A stretch of DNA of 64,000 bases, from positions 12,296,631 to 12,360,630 of the forward strand of contig CM055097.1 in assembly GCA_029204225.1 (NCBI GenBank), written 5' to 3'. The DNA is from Diphasiastrum complanatum (lineage: Eukaryota > Streptophyta > Lycopodiopsida > Lycopodiales > Lycopodiaceae). A program made the translations under genes and the position numbers. Positions 48,486-59,225 of the stretch are shown one piece after another (position 1 is the first letter of the stretch; every line of letters starts with the position of its first letter). The notes below the pieces were generated by a model. The model did no database searches, was not told the DNA's origin, and saw only the letters and a program-made list of their open reading frames with translations.

Positions 48486-49080
48486 CTGTTGCCTTTTCAC
48501 CTTCGGGCCATCCTGAGCAACTAAGTGTTTGCGACACTTCCAGAAAAGTGACAGTTGCACAGTCTACATAAATACAAACAAATTTAAATAGGCGAAAAAT
48601 ACAACACTATATTTTTACACACAATTTATGACAGGCAAAAAATATGACAAAGTGTCACAATTTTCGCATTCTCACCAGTGTCAATTTTAGCAAAGCCTGA
48701 CGTCGTGGCCTCCTCATGCTCGTTCTATGCACCGTGTAATCAAATTTGACAATGACATCACAGACAACACAACCACTTTTGTACCTTTTTCATCTGCATA
48801 CCTGTAAAATTTGTGTATATAGTATTCACAAATAGAGATTGAAGTATGATTGGTAACATGTGAGACAGACATTGTAGATGCTTTCACGCATTGATTCTTT
48901 CTTTCAGACAGATTTGTCAATGATACGTTCATAACCTTCATAGATTGTGATTAGCTTTGCGAAGCACATGGTTACATCTGCTATTGTTTTGTGCTCACCT
49001 GCATTATTGACTTGTATATTTTGTTATACTTAATCTGATTACAGCTCTGTTTGGTCTGCATTCAGATTCGTGTCAATACT
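48486..49080. other. Non-coding stretch before Penelope-like remains
   Basis: AT-rich with AGGCRAAAAA and ACAACAC-like recurrences and no gene recognised. Confidence 0.4.
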
Positions 49081-50040
49081 ACAATGCCTTTCCATGTTCA
49101 GTGAATGTGCATGATGGTGAAAGGACAGAAAGAAAAGAAGTTACTATCTCGGAGACTAGACATCTTCAGCTTACTACTAGCAGTGATACATGGAGTTGTT
49201 TCTTACATTTATGTAACCACAATAGAGTTTTCGAAGCTATTCATGTGAAGCAGTTTTATGCTCATGTTTTATCCAAACTATTTGGTATTGTAGACAAACA
49301 TTTTGATAATATTATTTTTGGTTGGACATTCTTACCAAGTGTTAAAAATGATTGGTATTTTCCTTCTGATGTCTTTTGCGATTTTGATATAGAAAACTTA
49401 CATTCTTGCGATTGTCTATCTTTTAATAGGTTTAAGGATTTATCTCAGAAAAATTTGGACATATTGTTTCTATAGATTGTAATATTATCAAAAGCTCAAT
49501 TTTACGTAAATCCTTAGAGAAGGGTCTTAATCATATTACATTAAGACAAAATAATATCAACAAGGTTGGTTCTGAGCTTTATGATGGATGGTTTAAACTG
49601 ATGAAGCTCTTATCTACACATGAATGCTTAGATGAAATCACTATAAAGAAGCATGCTATTTTTTGTGGATTTATTCCTTGGATTTTCTAGACATAGAAAG
49701 AAAGTCATGTGAAGCAAACACTACTAGCTTTTTTAATATTTCCATCGCGTTTGATCTAGCAATAGATTTGACACATATCTCAAAATTTGAAAAAAGAAGG
49801 GTATTATCTTTTTCTTTTTTACAATATATACATCTGGCCTCTAATAGACCAGTCTACAACTCATACAAGGTTATTATCTCCCAAGTTATTTCTGCAATGT
49901 ATTGTTGTAACAAACAAGATAGCTTCCTTGAAGAGATAGAAATTTTACTAAATGCCTTTTAAAAAAATGGTTTCATGAGGGATAAACTTTGTCTTATTAT
50001 CAACAAACTTCTTCTTTCAAATTCTTTTCCAGGGTTACCC
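49081..50040 (+). pseudogene. Penelope-like reverse transcriptase fragment 2
   Basis: The frame 49101-49475 ends with a CDC pair (HSCDCLSFNRFKDL). About 45 residues on, in a shifted frame, comes SSILRKSLEKGLNHITLR. A CxC finger followed by a KGLN block is the N-terminal pattern of Chlamys/Hydra-type Penelope-like elements. Segment 49500-49700 is homologous to 27185-27340. After a middle deletion, the frame to 49962 carries YIHLASNRPVYNSYKVIISQ, then an EEIEILLNAFKKNGF segment, resembling the RT thumb. There is no YxDD box or GIY-YIG domain. The 3' part is cut by a CT tract. Confidence 0.5.
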
Positions 50041-50147
50041 TATGTTCTACCACACAATATTAATGGTCTTTTGGCGAGCAGTTAGCTATCCCTCATGGGG
50101 GGCTAACTACCCACTAAGGGATTCACTAACTGTGGGACAATTGGTGG

Positions 50148-50390
<243 letters not shown>

Positions 50391-50673
50391 GCAAAAACAC
50401 ACTACTACATGCATTAACTCACTTCCAAAGTACATACACACGTGTGGGAAGTGTTCCAAAATAAAACTAAGTAAAAACAAGCTGCTTTCCTTGGGTAGAG
50501 AGAGAATCCTACCAATAGCTCTCGGGTAGAGAGAGAATGCTAGAAAACACTTTAATTCAAAATCCACTTGATCTCAAAATCAATTAATTTAGAATGAGAA
50601 GTACAATGATACTAGTAGATCCACGAGCTAATTCAAACTCAAACATGATTGGACCTCATATTTACAACCTCTT

Positions 50674-50852
50674 AATCCTACTGAACCATTGATGCATCCA
50701 CCTCTAAATTCTATTGGTCCATTCACAAGCCTATCTCAAATCCTATTGGACCATTGATGCATCCACCTCTAAATCCTATTGGTCCATTCACAAGCCTATC
50801 TCAAATCCTATTGTACCATTGATGCTTCCACCTCTAAATTCTATTGGACCTC
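50674..50852 (+). repeat. 65-base minisatellite, about 2.7 units
   Basis: Units start at 50674, 50739 and 50804 (AATCCTATTGGACCATTGATG...). Each contains two TATTGGNCCATT blocks. Confidence 0.88.
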
Positions 50853-51371
50853 TTGAACTTTGACTTGTCACACATCAAACTAACTAAAGACACTTGTCAA
50901 CAACCTAATTAGCATGAGTTTCACCTCCTACACTACTTTGGCTCAATAGAGGCATTACATGTGGATTTGACCAATTTGCCATCTATGCCAATTTTTGACC
51001 CTATCCACATTCTACACAAAGATGCTTGACCATAAAACATTATGAGACCCCTATGACAAACATTTCTAATTTATTTTACAATTCTCCACATGTGGAAACA
51101 TCCTCCACACATATGAGATTCACTCACAAACTTCTAACATAAAAATACCAAGCTAGATTTCTCACACTCTTCAAAAATAGCTTGGAAAGGTACTAGATCA
51201 CTTCAGAAGTTTGTAAACCTTTTTGAGTGGACCTTTGGTATGCATAAGAAGTGAAGATTAGCCAAGGGATCCATCATAGTAGCACCCTCACCATATCCAT
51301 GATAAGATCTCTTTGGTAGAGATCTCTTGCCAATAAAGTTTGAAGAGTACTCCACCAATATGCCACTATGA

Positions 51372-51800
51372 TCATGTGCTTCCTCCATGCTTGATGATGG
51401 CCTTTGATTTGAAAGCTCCACATGCATGATGGATCACCATAAATAGAGAAATTCGAGGCTTCCAAGCCTCATATGGATCATAGAGATCAAGATCATAAGA
51501 TGTGAAAAAATGATGATCATCAAAATTATGCTTTCTAGCTTGACTAGTCCACATACTATGAACTTTATCCATGATGGATCTAATCTTGAAATCAAATACT
51601 ATCTTGATCTTTTTTTGGCTGATTACTCTCTCAAGGATGTAAGTGTCCACTTTGGATGCTTCACTTAGTCTCAAGAGGACTTCACAATTTGCCTCAAAAC
51701 ATGTGAAAACATGATTTTCAAAAACATAAGTAACAAGCTCAATCTTGTTCTTACTAGAACCAAGAGCGTACTTTTGATAATACAATATCATCACTTGCAT
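51372..51800 (-). CDS. Unrecognised 142-residue frame downstream of Copia J pol
   Basis: I do not recognise this protein. It lies on the same strand as, and immediately 3' of, the truncated RNase H of Copia J (stop near 51791). It reads ENHVFTCFEANCEVLLRLSEASKVDTYILERVISQKKIK, then a segment rich in aromatic and acidic residues (HHFFTSYDLDLYDPYEAW). The frame is open for its whole length in a region where neighbouring frames are broken. It could be an accessory frame of a retrotransposon, a captured host fragment, or chance. Confidence 0.3.
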   Translation of the reverse strand: MQVMILYYQKYALGSSKNKIELVTYVFENHVFTCFEANCEVLLRLSEASKVDTYILERVISQKKIKIVFDFKIRSIMDKVHSMWTSQARKHNFDDHHFFTSYDLDLYDPYEAWKPRISLFMVIHHACGAFKSKAIIKHGGST

Positions 51801-52282
51801 CCGTTCTCACGACGTAAGGTAAATCTGGATTTGCAATTTGTAACACGAGAGCTGAAACTGATCTCCTTTGCTTGCACTTTCTCCCTCACGAAATGATGTG
51901 CAATCTCGATGTGCTTTGTTCGAGCATGGAAGACTAGATTGTTTGCAAGTTGTTGAGCTGCTTGATTATCAGAATATATGCATGGAATGTCGTCATCCTT
52001 GATCACATGTAGCTCCTCCAAAAGTCTTTTAAGCCAAAGAACCTCCTTTGTTGTTGTTGTCATAGCTTTATACTCGGATTCTGTTGATGAAAGAGAGATG
52101 GTATCTTGCTTTATGGAAAGCCAAGATATAGCTCCTCCACATAAGAATGTATCAAATGCACTTATGGATCTTCTATCCATCTTGTCACCTACAAAACTTG
52201 AGTCCGAATATGCTCTTAAACAAATATTAGTCCTTTCATAAACTATGCCAAAGTCTTTTGTAGCCGAAATGTACCTTAACAC
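51791..52282 (-). pseudogene. Copia element J: RNase H, truncated
   Basis: It contains AYSDSSFVGDKMDRRSISAF, ISWLSIKQDTISLSSTESEYKAM, IYSDNQAAQQLANN and HARTKHIEIAHHFVREKVQ. It departs from the family just after that, losing the closing HHVPS...DILTKPL block, so the 3' end and 3' LTR are missing. A short gap with a stop (near 52290) separates it from RT. Confidence 0.88.
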
Positions 52283-52291
52283 CCTTTTTGC

Positions 52292-53446
52292 TCATTTCCA
52301 ATGACATATTAATGGACTTTGAATGTATTGACTCAACTTGCCAACACAAAAACTAAGATATGGTCTAGTGATGGTTAAGTATACCAAGGAACCAATAAGC
52401 ATTCTATAGGTAGTGATGTCCTCAAAGGATGCTTCATCACTGGCCTTAGAAACTTTTACACTTAGTTCCATAGGAGTTTCAACTCCTTTACAATCAATCA
52501 TGCCAAATCTTGCTAAGATTGATCTAGCATACTTAGATTGACATATGAAGGAAAACCCATTTCTTCTAGTGACTTCTATTCCAAGTATAACTTTAAGAAG
52601 TCCTAGATCTACCATCTTAAATTCACCAGACAAGGAAACTTTTACATTTTTGATGCCATCTAGATCATTTCCTGTGAGTATAATGTCATCAACATATAAA
52701 ACTAAGATAATGATCTTTCCATCATTACATTGGTAGTACAATGATGGTTCATAAGAACTTACAACAAATCCAATGGAAATAAGATAGGAATGCAACCTAG
52801 AGTACCATGCTCGTGGTGCTTGCTTGAGTCCATAAAGACTCTTCTTCAAGAAACACACCTTGTCTTCTTCTCCATCTTTGATGAAGCCCTCGGGTTGGCA
52901 CATGTAGATTTCCTCTTCCAAGAATCCATTCAAGAAAGCATTTGTCACATCAAGTTGGAAGAGCTCCCATTTGAAAGAAGTTGCAAGACATATGATTAAT
53001 CTAATGGTCACAAGCTTTGCAACAAGTGCAAAGGTTTCATCATAATCTATGCCTTTAACTTGCAAAAAACCTTTTGCTACAAGTCTAGCTTAAAACTTAT
53101 GAATGGAACCATCTTGATTATATTTCAATCTATATATCCATTTACAAGTAAGAGGCTTCTTTCCATAAGGTAAATCAACAAGCTTCCAAGTTTGATTTTC
53201 CATTAATGCATCAAACTCTACTTGCAAAGCTTTCCTCCAATATTGAGACTTATTTGCTTCCTCAAGAATAGTTGGTTCTTCAAGCATAGTAGTCAAGAAA
53301 GTAGAAGAGTTGAGTAGTTGAGAATCTTCCCTTTGTTCCCCTTTGTCACTATAAGTGAGCCTTGATGGCTCAATCCTTGTCCTTATTGATAAGATTTGGC
53401 TTTTTGCCAAACAATACTTCATAAGGTATAAGTCCTTTAATGGCAC
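52292..53446 (-). pseudogene. Copia element J: reverse transcriptase
   Basis: Two frames. 53446-53090 covers the linker and RT start (ALQVEFDALMENQTWKLV, LTCKWIYRLKYNQDGS). 53065-52292 covers DYDETFALVAKLV, LFQLDVTNAFLNGFLEEEIYM, CFLKKSLYGLKQAPRAWYSRL, the catalytic LYVDDIILTGND, and FICQSKYARSIL to GKLSQYIQSPL. One stop or frame break near 53090 is the main lesion. Confidence 0.92.
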
Positions 53447-53945
53447 TATTAGTCATTCTATTACATAGAAAGTTTGCACATAAAATAGCTTCTCCCCAAA
53501 ATGAAATAGGAAGTGATGCATATAATCTCATAGCTTTAGCACACTCACATAGTGTCCTATTCTTTCTCTCAGCTACTCCATTTTGTTGTGGAGTATATGT
53601 GCAAGTAAACTCTCTCCTAATGCCATTAGTTTCATAAAACTCTTTCATCCTATTGGAGATGTACTCCCCTCCATTATCACTTCTTAATACTTTCAAGCTA
53701 GTATTAAGTTGCTTTTCCACAAGAGTTTTGAACTTTACAAAGGACTCAAAAACTTCACTTTTCTTAGACAAGAGATAAACCCAAGAGTATCTTGATTTAT
53801 CATCAATAAAAGTGACATACATAAGAGCTCCACCATTTGATTCATGTGAAAATGAATGAACATCCGAGTGTATAAGGTCAAGAGGAGAGAGAGATCTTAT
53901 CAAAGATCTCTTGAAAGGAAGCTTATGAGATTGGAGAGTCCACAA
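53370..53945 (-). pseudogene. Copia element J: integrase core
   Basis: DLIHSDVHSFSHESNGGA, YVTFIDDKSRYSWVYLLSKKSEVF, the Asp block VLRSDNGGEYIS, and the Glu block GVAERKNRTLCECAKAMR are present, so the catalytic triad appears intact. It ends GKKPNLINKDKD at a deletion that fuses it to the RT linker. Confidence 0.92.
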
Positions 53946-54432
53946 GCTTCACAAAGCTTGCCACACTTGGATATGGTTTTGGAAAGTCCTTTTGCTAGCT
54001 CCTTTGTCACCATGGTCTCCATAGCTTTGTAGTTAGGATGGCCTAACCTTTTGTGCCATAATTCCACTTGAGTGAGCTCCTCCCTTGCCATGTTCACACT
54101 TCTAACCATCACATTCCTTGCTTAAAACCACTAGCAATACATTTTTCATCTTTCAAGATAGAACATGCTCCATGCTTGAAATGTACATCTAATCCACTAT
54201 CCATAAGTTGTCCTACACTCAACAAGTTCTTTGTAATCGAAGATACATAAAGAACATTGTCTAGATCTACTTTTTTAGATGATCCTAGACATAAAGGAAT
54301 GGATCCAACACCTACAATCTCACATTCTTGATCACTTGCAGTGAAGATAAATCTCTTAGAACTATTGTAAGAAAGTAGATTAGAAAAGTAGTCTTTTTGG
54401 TGAGTCATGTGAGAGCTTGCCCCCACTATCAA
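53900..54432 (-). pseudogene. Copia element J: protease and pre-integrase
   Basis: 54432-54109 carries the protease with IVGASSHMTHQKDYF, where DSG is replaced by VG, and NLLSVGQLMDSGLDVHFKHG. 54112-53900 carries VELWHKRLGHPNYKAMET and the zinc part CGKLCEACGLSN. The loss of the active-site Asp-Ser indicates a dead protease. Confidence 0.88.
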
Positions 54433-54503
54433 TCCACCAAGTGTCTTGATTAGATGTTTGTGGTGAGGATACCATCAAGGATAGATTGCTTTCTTCCTCC
54501 TCC

Positions 54504-55013
54504 TCAAGCACAAGGTTGCCTTGTTTGTCCTTCTCTTGGGCATTTTTTTTCTTGTAGCACTCGGATGCAAAATGTCCTTTTTTTTCCAGAAAAGAAGCAC
54601 TTTAGCTTCTTCTTGTCCTTCTTGCTCTTGCCTTTGGAACTTGATGCTCCATCTTTGTTCTCCATCTCCATGTCTTGAGTCTTCTTGGATGGAAACTTCT
54701 TCTTCTTGCCTTTCAAAGAAAAGTTAGCTTTTTAATCACTATCATTCAAAGATAAGGAACTCATGATATGAAGCATTCTACTCTCCTCACTAACAAGCAC
54801 ACTTTGAAGTTTTTCAATACTAGGAACTGAATCTTGAATAGAAAAGGTTTGAACAAGATTGGAATAATCATCTCCTAATCCATTCAAAATGATTTGAACT
54901 AGTTCATCATCTTTGATTTTATCATCTATAGAAGACAACTCCTTATTCAAAGATTTGATCCTAAAGACATAATTTTGGGCACTTTCATGCCATTTATGAA
55001 TGTGAAAAGGCAC
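54504..55013 (-). pseudogene. Copia element J: gag C-terminal half
   Basis: 55013-54732 holds NYVFRIKSLNKELSSI, LVQIILNGLGDDYSNLVQTF and SVLVSEESRMLHI. 54716-54504 holds the Lys-rich tract and a damaged zinc knuckle (CFFSGKKRTFCIRVL, with the first Cys pair altered to Ser). The Gag N-terminal half is missing. The sequence from 55014 to 55583 is the shortened leader. Confidence 0.82.
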
Positions 55014-55583
55014 TAGAAACTCTTATGGTTTCTCTAAGAGATCTGAACCTAAAGTCTTCTAGCAATTTAGAAAGCTTATAGACTCAATCCTATCACTCAT
55101 GAACCAATCTAGAATGATGGAAATTTAGATTCTAGTCTCAAACTTGAAAAATCACTCCTTAATCTATGATTTTTAGCAATTTCTCTCTTCAACCTCAACA
55201 TACACTCAAAAAATTAGAGAAGATCAATTAATGCACCTAATTCAAGCTTCAATGTAAATTTTTTGGCTGATCTAATCTAAGAACTAATCAAGGGATTATA
55301 TTCATTATAGAAAATGCTTGATTTTGCACTAAAAATCACTCAAATTGGGTATGTGAGTCAAATTCTACAAAATTTTGAAATTTCTCAGTCAAACCCGGAG
55401 ATGTATGGCCTCACACGTGTGAAAAGGGTTCCTACAGCCCACAACAAGATCTGGACCAAAAATTTTGAGGATAGCTATCAAATCCAACTCGCTACACAAA
55501 ATTTGACTAGTTTTCTAAAAACTACTAATTTTGGCTTTGATTTGGATTAACCCTATCAATTTCAACAAAAACTCTTGTACTTG

Positions 55584-55595
55584 GATCTGATACCA
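55584..55595 (-). promoter_or_regulatory. Copia element J primer-binding site
   Basis: On the minus strand it reads TGGTATCAGATC, complementary to initiator-Met tRNA with one change near its end. Confidence 0.88.
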
Positions 55596-56406
55596 TGTGC
55601 AAAAAGTACAAAAAGGACCAAGAGTGGATCCTAATCTGATCCTCAAGAGGGATTGGTTGTCAGATTACTTGATCTATCAATCTACTTGAGATTAAGATCT
55701 ATCTAGATCAATTCTAGACACAAAATCCTAACAAGAACAATCATTAATTGAAGGTAGGTGTACTTTCTAGTTTCACATGTGTGAAACACTGTCTGAGTAT
55801 GGACTCCAACCTGAAAATCAAGTACACATTGATAGAACCTCAAAACAATAAAAACAAATGTAGACAAATGGAGAGAATCACTCAAAATTGCTTCCAAAAC
55901 CAAGATTGGTGTCTCACATTGATTATGGCCAAATAAGCCTCTATATATACACTTCTTGGAGCTCGAGGTACTGATCATGCATCAGATCTCACACGTGTGA
56001 GGATGCCTTTTCACCATCATGCAATTTGACACTTGGATCAAAACTTTCCATTTTGGGCATTTTTGGTCTATTTTCCTACTATATGGAGATCTTCATGGAA
56101 ATCTTCTAGAAGCAAAAACTTGCCTACTTTAGCTATTTTCACATGTGTGAGCTGTCCTCTACACATGGGATGTGACACCTATTCAAAATATTTGGCTCAT
56201 GCAATCATTAGATTGGTGCCATGTGTCATATCTCTAGAAAACTAGTTTTTGGCCATTTTAGCCACTACAACTTGAATTAAATCATATGTACAACATATAT
56301 GATTATGGTACATGAAAAGTACACTAGGGAACAGGCTCCACACATGTGTGTCTATCCTATATACAAGATTTTTGGCTTCTACCAAGCTTATTTTTGCATT
56401 TTTCAC
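55596..56406 (-). repeat. Copia element J 5' LTR
   Basis: It starts (plus strand) TGTGCAAAAAGTAC directly after the primer-binding site and probably ends ...TTTTTCACA near 56406 (56398 is possible), where Gag sequence of element K begins. CACACGTGTG lies at 55414 (in the leader) and near 55990. Confidence 0.7.
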
Positions 56407-57126
56407 ACTGGTCTCTCCTCCAAACCTACAACAATATCCAAAACATCATTCATCTCAAGAAGTGACTCCATCCTCACTTTCCACAATGAATAGTTACTTG
56501 AGGTAAGCCTATCAATGGCTTCCAACATGACTCTAATTGAGGTTGCCATGTAGCAATGACCTAATCTTCTCTTTCAACCTGTTTTAATGCACAAAGCACT
56601 CATTTGATCAACAACAAATGCTTTCAAAAGAAATTAACAAGATTTGAAACTCTCTTCTAGCACTTATACCAAGCAAATCAACACATAGAATCATGGAATC
56701 TTGATCAACCTATGATCTATCCTCAATCTAATGACTTTTGCCACTTCCTAAGATTGAAACACACTCAAATGAAGTCCAGCAACCTCACTATCTAGAGATC
56801 CAATCAAAATTAGGGTTTTGACAAAATCACAAAAAATTGACTATTCCAAATCTACATGCAAATGTTAAAAATTTGATATGCAATCTATAAGCCACCACTT
56901 AGGCTGATCCAATGATCCAAAAATCGACCAAATCCAGTATGTGAATTCAAAAATCGGAATTGATCAAGTATATTGACCTATATAGTATTTTGATCTACAA
57001 AAGATCCAATCTACAAAAGCAAAAAACTCGATTTTGGTGTAGAATCCTCTCTATCATGGTCTAGACTTGATATCTTCACCAAATCATTGATAGATTTGAT
57101 TTCCTTCTTCATAACCTGAAACACAA
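56407..57126 (-). pseudogene. Copia element K: gag start and leader, interrupted by element J
   Basis: Minus-strand reading of 56540-56407 gives a Copia Gag N-terminus (a WKVRMES-like block, then VLDIVVGLEERP), which stops where the LTR of J begins. 56541-57126 is leader. J therefore inserted into K's gag. Confidence 0.7.
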
Positions 57127-57138
57127 GCTCTGATACCA
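57127..57138 (-). promoter_or_regulatory. Copia element K primer-binding site
   Basis: On the minus strand it reads TGGTATCAGAGC. Confidence 0.92.
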
Positions 57139-57778
57139 TGTGAAAGATTTCAGACCATTATGATCCAATCTACTTGAATGATCTTTGGTTAGAAAGAGAA
57201 ATACACTACCAATCTCACCAATGTAGAAAAATCAGCATCTACACACAAAATGAGATGCAAACACTAATAGAATTTGATCAAAGTTGAATGAAATGATAAA
57301 GTATTGTTGCTTTCCATACAAAACCAGCAAGCTACTGTATTTCACACGTGTGGATCCAAAAGTAGCAAATATAGATCATTCTACACATAGAATTGCAAGC
57401 AATCACCAAGATAGTGCACCAATGGACAGTAAAACCCAAGAGAACCATGTATAAGCATGAAATGAGATAGAGAAGAGAGAAGATTGCTCTCTCCATGAGT
57501 TACATCCTTTTATAACAGTTCCAAACCCTATTTGGCCACTTGGCTTTCCCACCAAAATGCTAACCCTACTAATTTCGGGTCTAGATTCAATGTACCCAAC
57601 TATTCAAATTTGAATCTACTCAAACTCGCATTCTAACTTTCCCACACTTTCAAAAAATGTTTATTCAAATGACATTTAGACTAATGAACTTTGAAAAGTT
57701 AATCTCTAAGTCTAGAACAAGTTTTGGCCTCAATATGCCAAATATGGAAATATAACAAAATGTGATGAATCTTTCACA
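57139..57778 (-). repeat. Copia element K 5' LTR, 640 bases
   Basis: The ends TGTGAAAGATT and AATCTTTCACA are a perfect 11-base terminal inverted repeat. The inner end adjoins the primer-binding site; the outer end adjoins Gypsy integrase sequence. CACACGTGTG lies near 57343. Confidence 0.92.
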
Positions 57779-58224
57779 AGTGACACTGTTAGTGATAGAG
57801 ATCCTAAGTTCACAGGTCACTTTTGGTCAGCAGTATTTCATAAACTTGAAACGTCTTTGAGTTTAAGTTCTTCTGATCATCTTGAATCAGATGGCCCAAC
57901 AGAAAGGACTAATCAAACTATGGAAGATATTTTGAGAACGTATGTTTCTCGCAGACAATCTCATTGGGAAGATTATCTCCCACTGGTTGAGTTTGCATAT
58001 AATAGTAGAAAAAATTCTGCTACAGGTTACAGTCCTTTTATGCTTATGTACGGTTTTCAACCTAGATCTCCAGTAAATGTTGAGACGAAGTATGTTAAGA
58101 TCCAGAAGGTTGCTGATTTTTTGCATGATATGCAAGAAATGTTGCAAGTGGCTAAGGATAGTATCCGAAGTGCTCAAGATAGAGCTAAACACTATACCGA
58201 TCTTAAGAGATCTCCAAGAGATTT
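57779..58224 (+). pseudogene. Ty3/Gypsy integrase core, fragment
   Basis: The frame starts in DTVSDRDPKFTGHFW, the second catalytic Asp region, and includes the Glu region DGPTERTNQTMEDILRTYV (Gly-Gln replaced by Gly-Pro) and WEDYLPLVEFAYNSRKNSATGYSPFMLMYGFQPRSP. It ends in a region before the chromodomain, at repeat R1. The frame is fairly clean, so this Gypsy is younger than the one at 1-4 kb. The 5' side was cut by insertion of Copia K. Confidence 0.9.
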
Positions 58225-58518
58225 TAGGACTCTATTCTAGGTGAATCTATGTATAGGGAACTTAGGGCTATGCATGGCTATGTGCCCATGATGCTTTTGG
58301 AGCCTCTAAATATTGGGTCCAAACTCACCCTACTCCTCATTACGGTTGTGGATTCATTGCCAGGCTCTCACTCTATATTCATGCTTCTTGTTCCTTGGCT
58401 TGGGAGTGAAGCTTCTAGAGTTTGATTGGATGCTTCTACTTGGTTGGGTGGTTTCTCCATAGTGTGTTATCCATTGTGTTTGTGAATTGTAAGAAGGATC
58501 TAAGGAGCTTCCCTTACA
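58224..58518 (+). repeat. Dispersed repeat R1, copy 2
   Basis: It aligns with 33632-33922. The left edge starts abruptly within Gypsy integrase sequence; the right edge adjoins minus-strand Copia sequence. Confidence 0.75.
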
Positions 58519-58529
58519 AGACTCCTCCT

Positions 58530-59225
58530 CACACCTTGGCCCCATCACAACTTGAAGAGATAACTTGTGATGCTTCTTGAGAAGCCTTGATCTCGGCCAC
58601 TTCCAAGGTTGAATCTTCATGCAATATGACATCTCTATTCACAACCACTTTTGAAATAGAGAGTGTAAAGACACTAAAGGCCTACTTGATGGATGAGTAT
58701 CCAATCATGATCCATGAGCTTGGATCATCCTTTCTCCTTGTTTCCAAGGGAATATGTGCAAAGCAAGCACTACCAAGTTCACTAAGGTGATCAATCTTAG
58801 GCTTCATCTTGAATAATACTTCATATGGTGCTATTCTTTCAAGAGCTTCAATACTCCTCAAAGCTTTGAGCTTCAATGAAAATTTTCTCTCATCATATGC
58901 TTTGAATAATAGGGAATATTCATACACCATAAAACCTGAAGAGAGAATATATGTGCATCTTGTGTGATCATCCTCCTTTGAAAGATTGGACATATAATAA
59001 ACATCAAGAGAGTTTGCACTGTCACTTGGATCCAATTTGTAGATGCCTTCAAGTCTTGATCCATATGCAAGGATCTCATCATCCTTCTTGATCACACAAT
59101 TGTCAATATGGAAATTGACATCAAAGCCAATATCAAGAAGTTGGCCAACACTTAAGATGTTCTTTGTAAGCTTTGAGACAAAAAGAACATTGTTGTTATC
59201 ACATAGATATCCTCATACATCATCG
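58530..59225 (-). pseudogene. Copia C-family fragment: protease tail to integrase tail
   Basis: Minus strand, with large internal deletions. A protease tail near 59200-59060 (LTKNILSVGQLLDIG, then IKKDDEILAYGSRLEGIYKLDP) closely matches 30.4-30.6 kb of element C. Integrase pieces follow (KLKALRS, APYEVLFKMKPKIDHLSELGSACFAHIPLETRRKDDPS), then the post-core SKVVVNRDVILHED. It is clearly the same family as element C. Confidence 0.8.
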
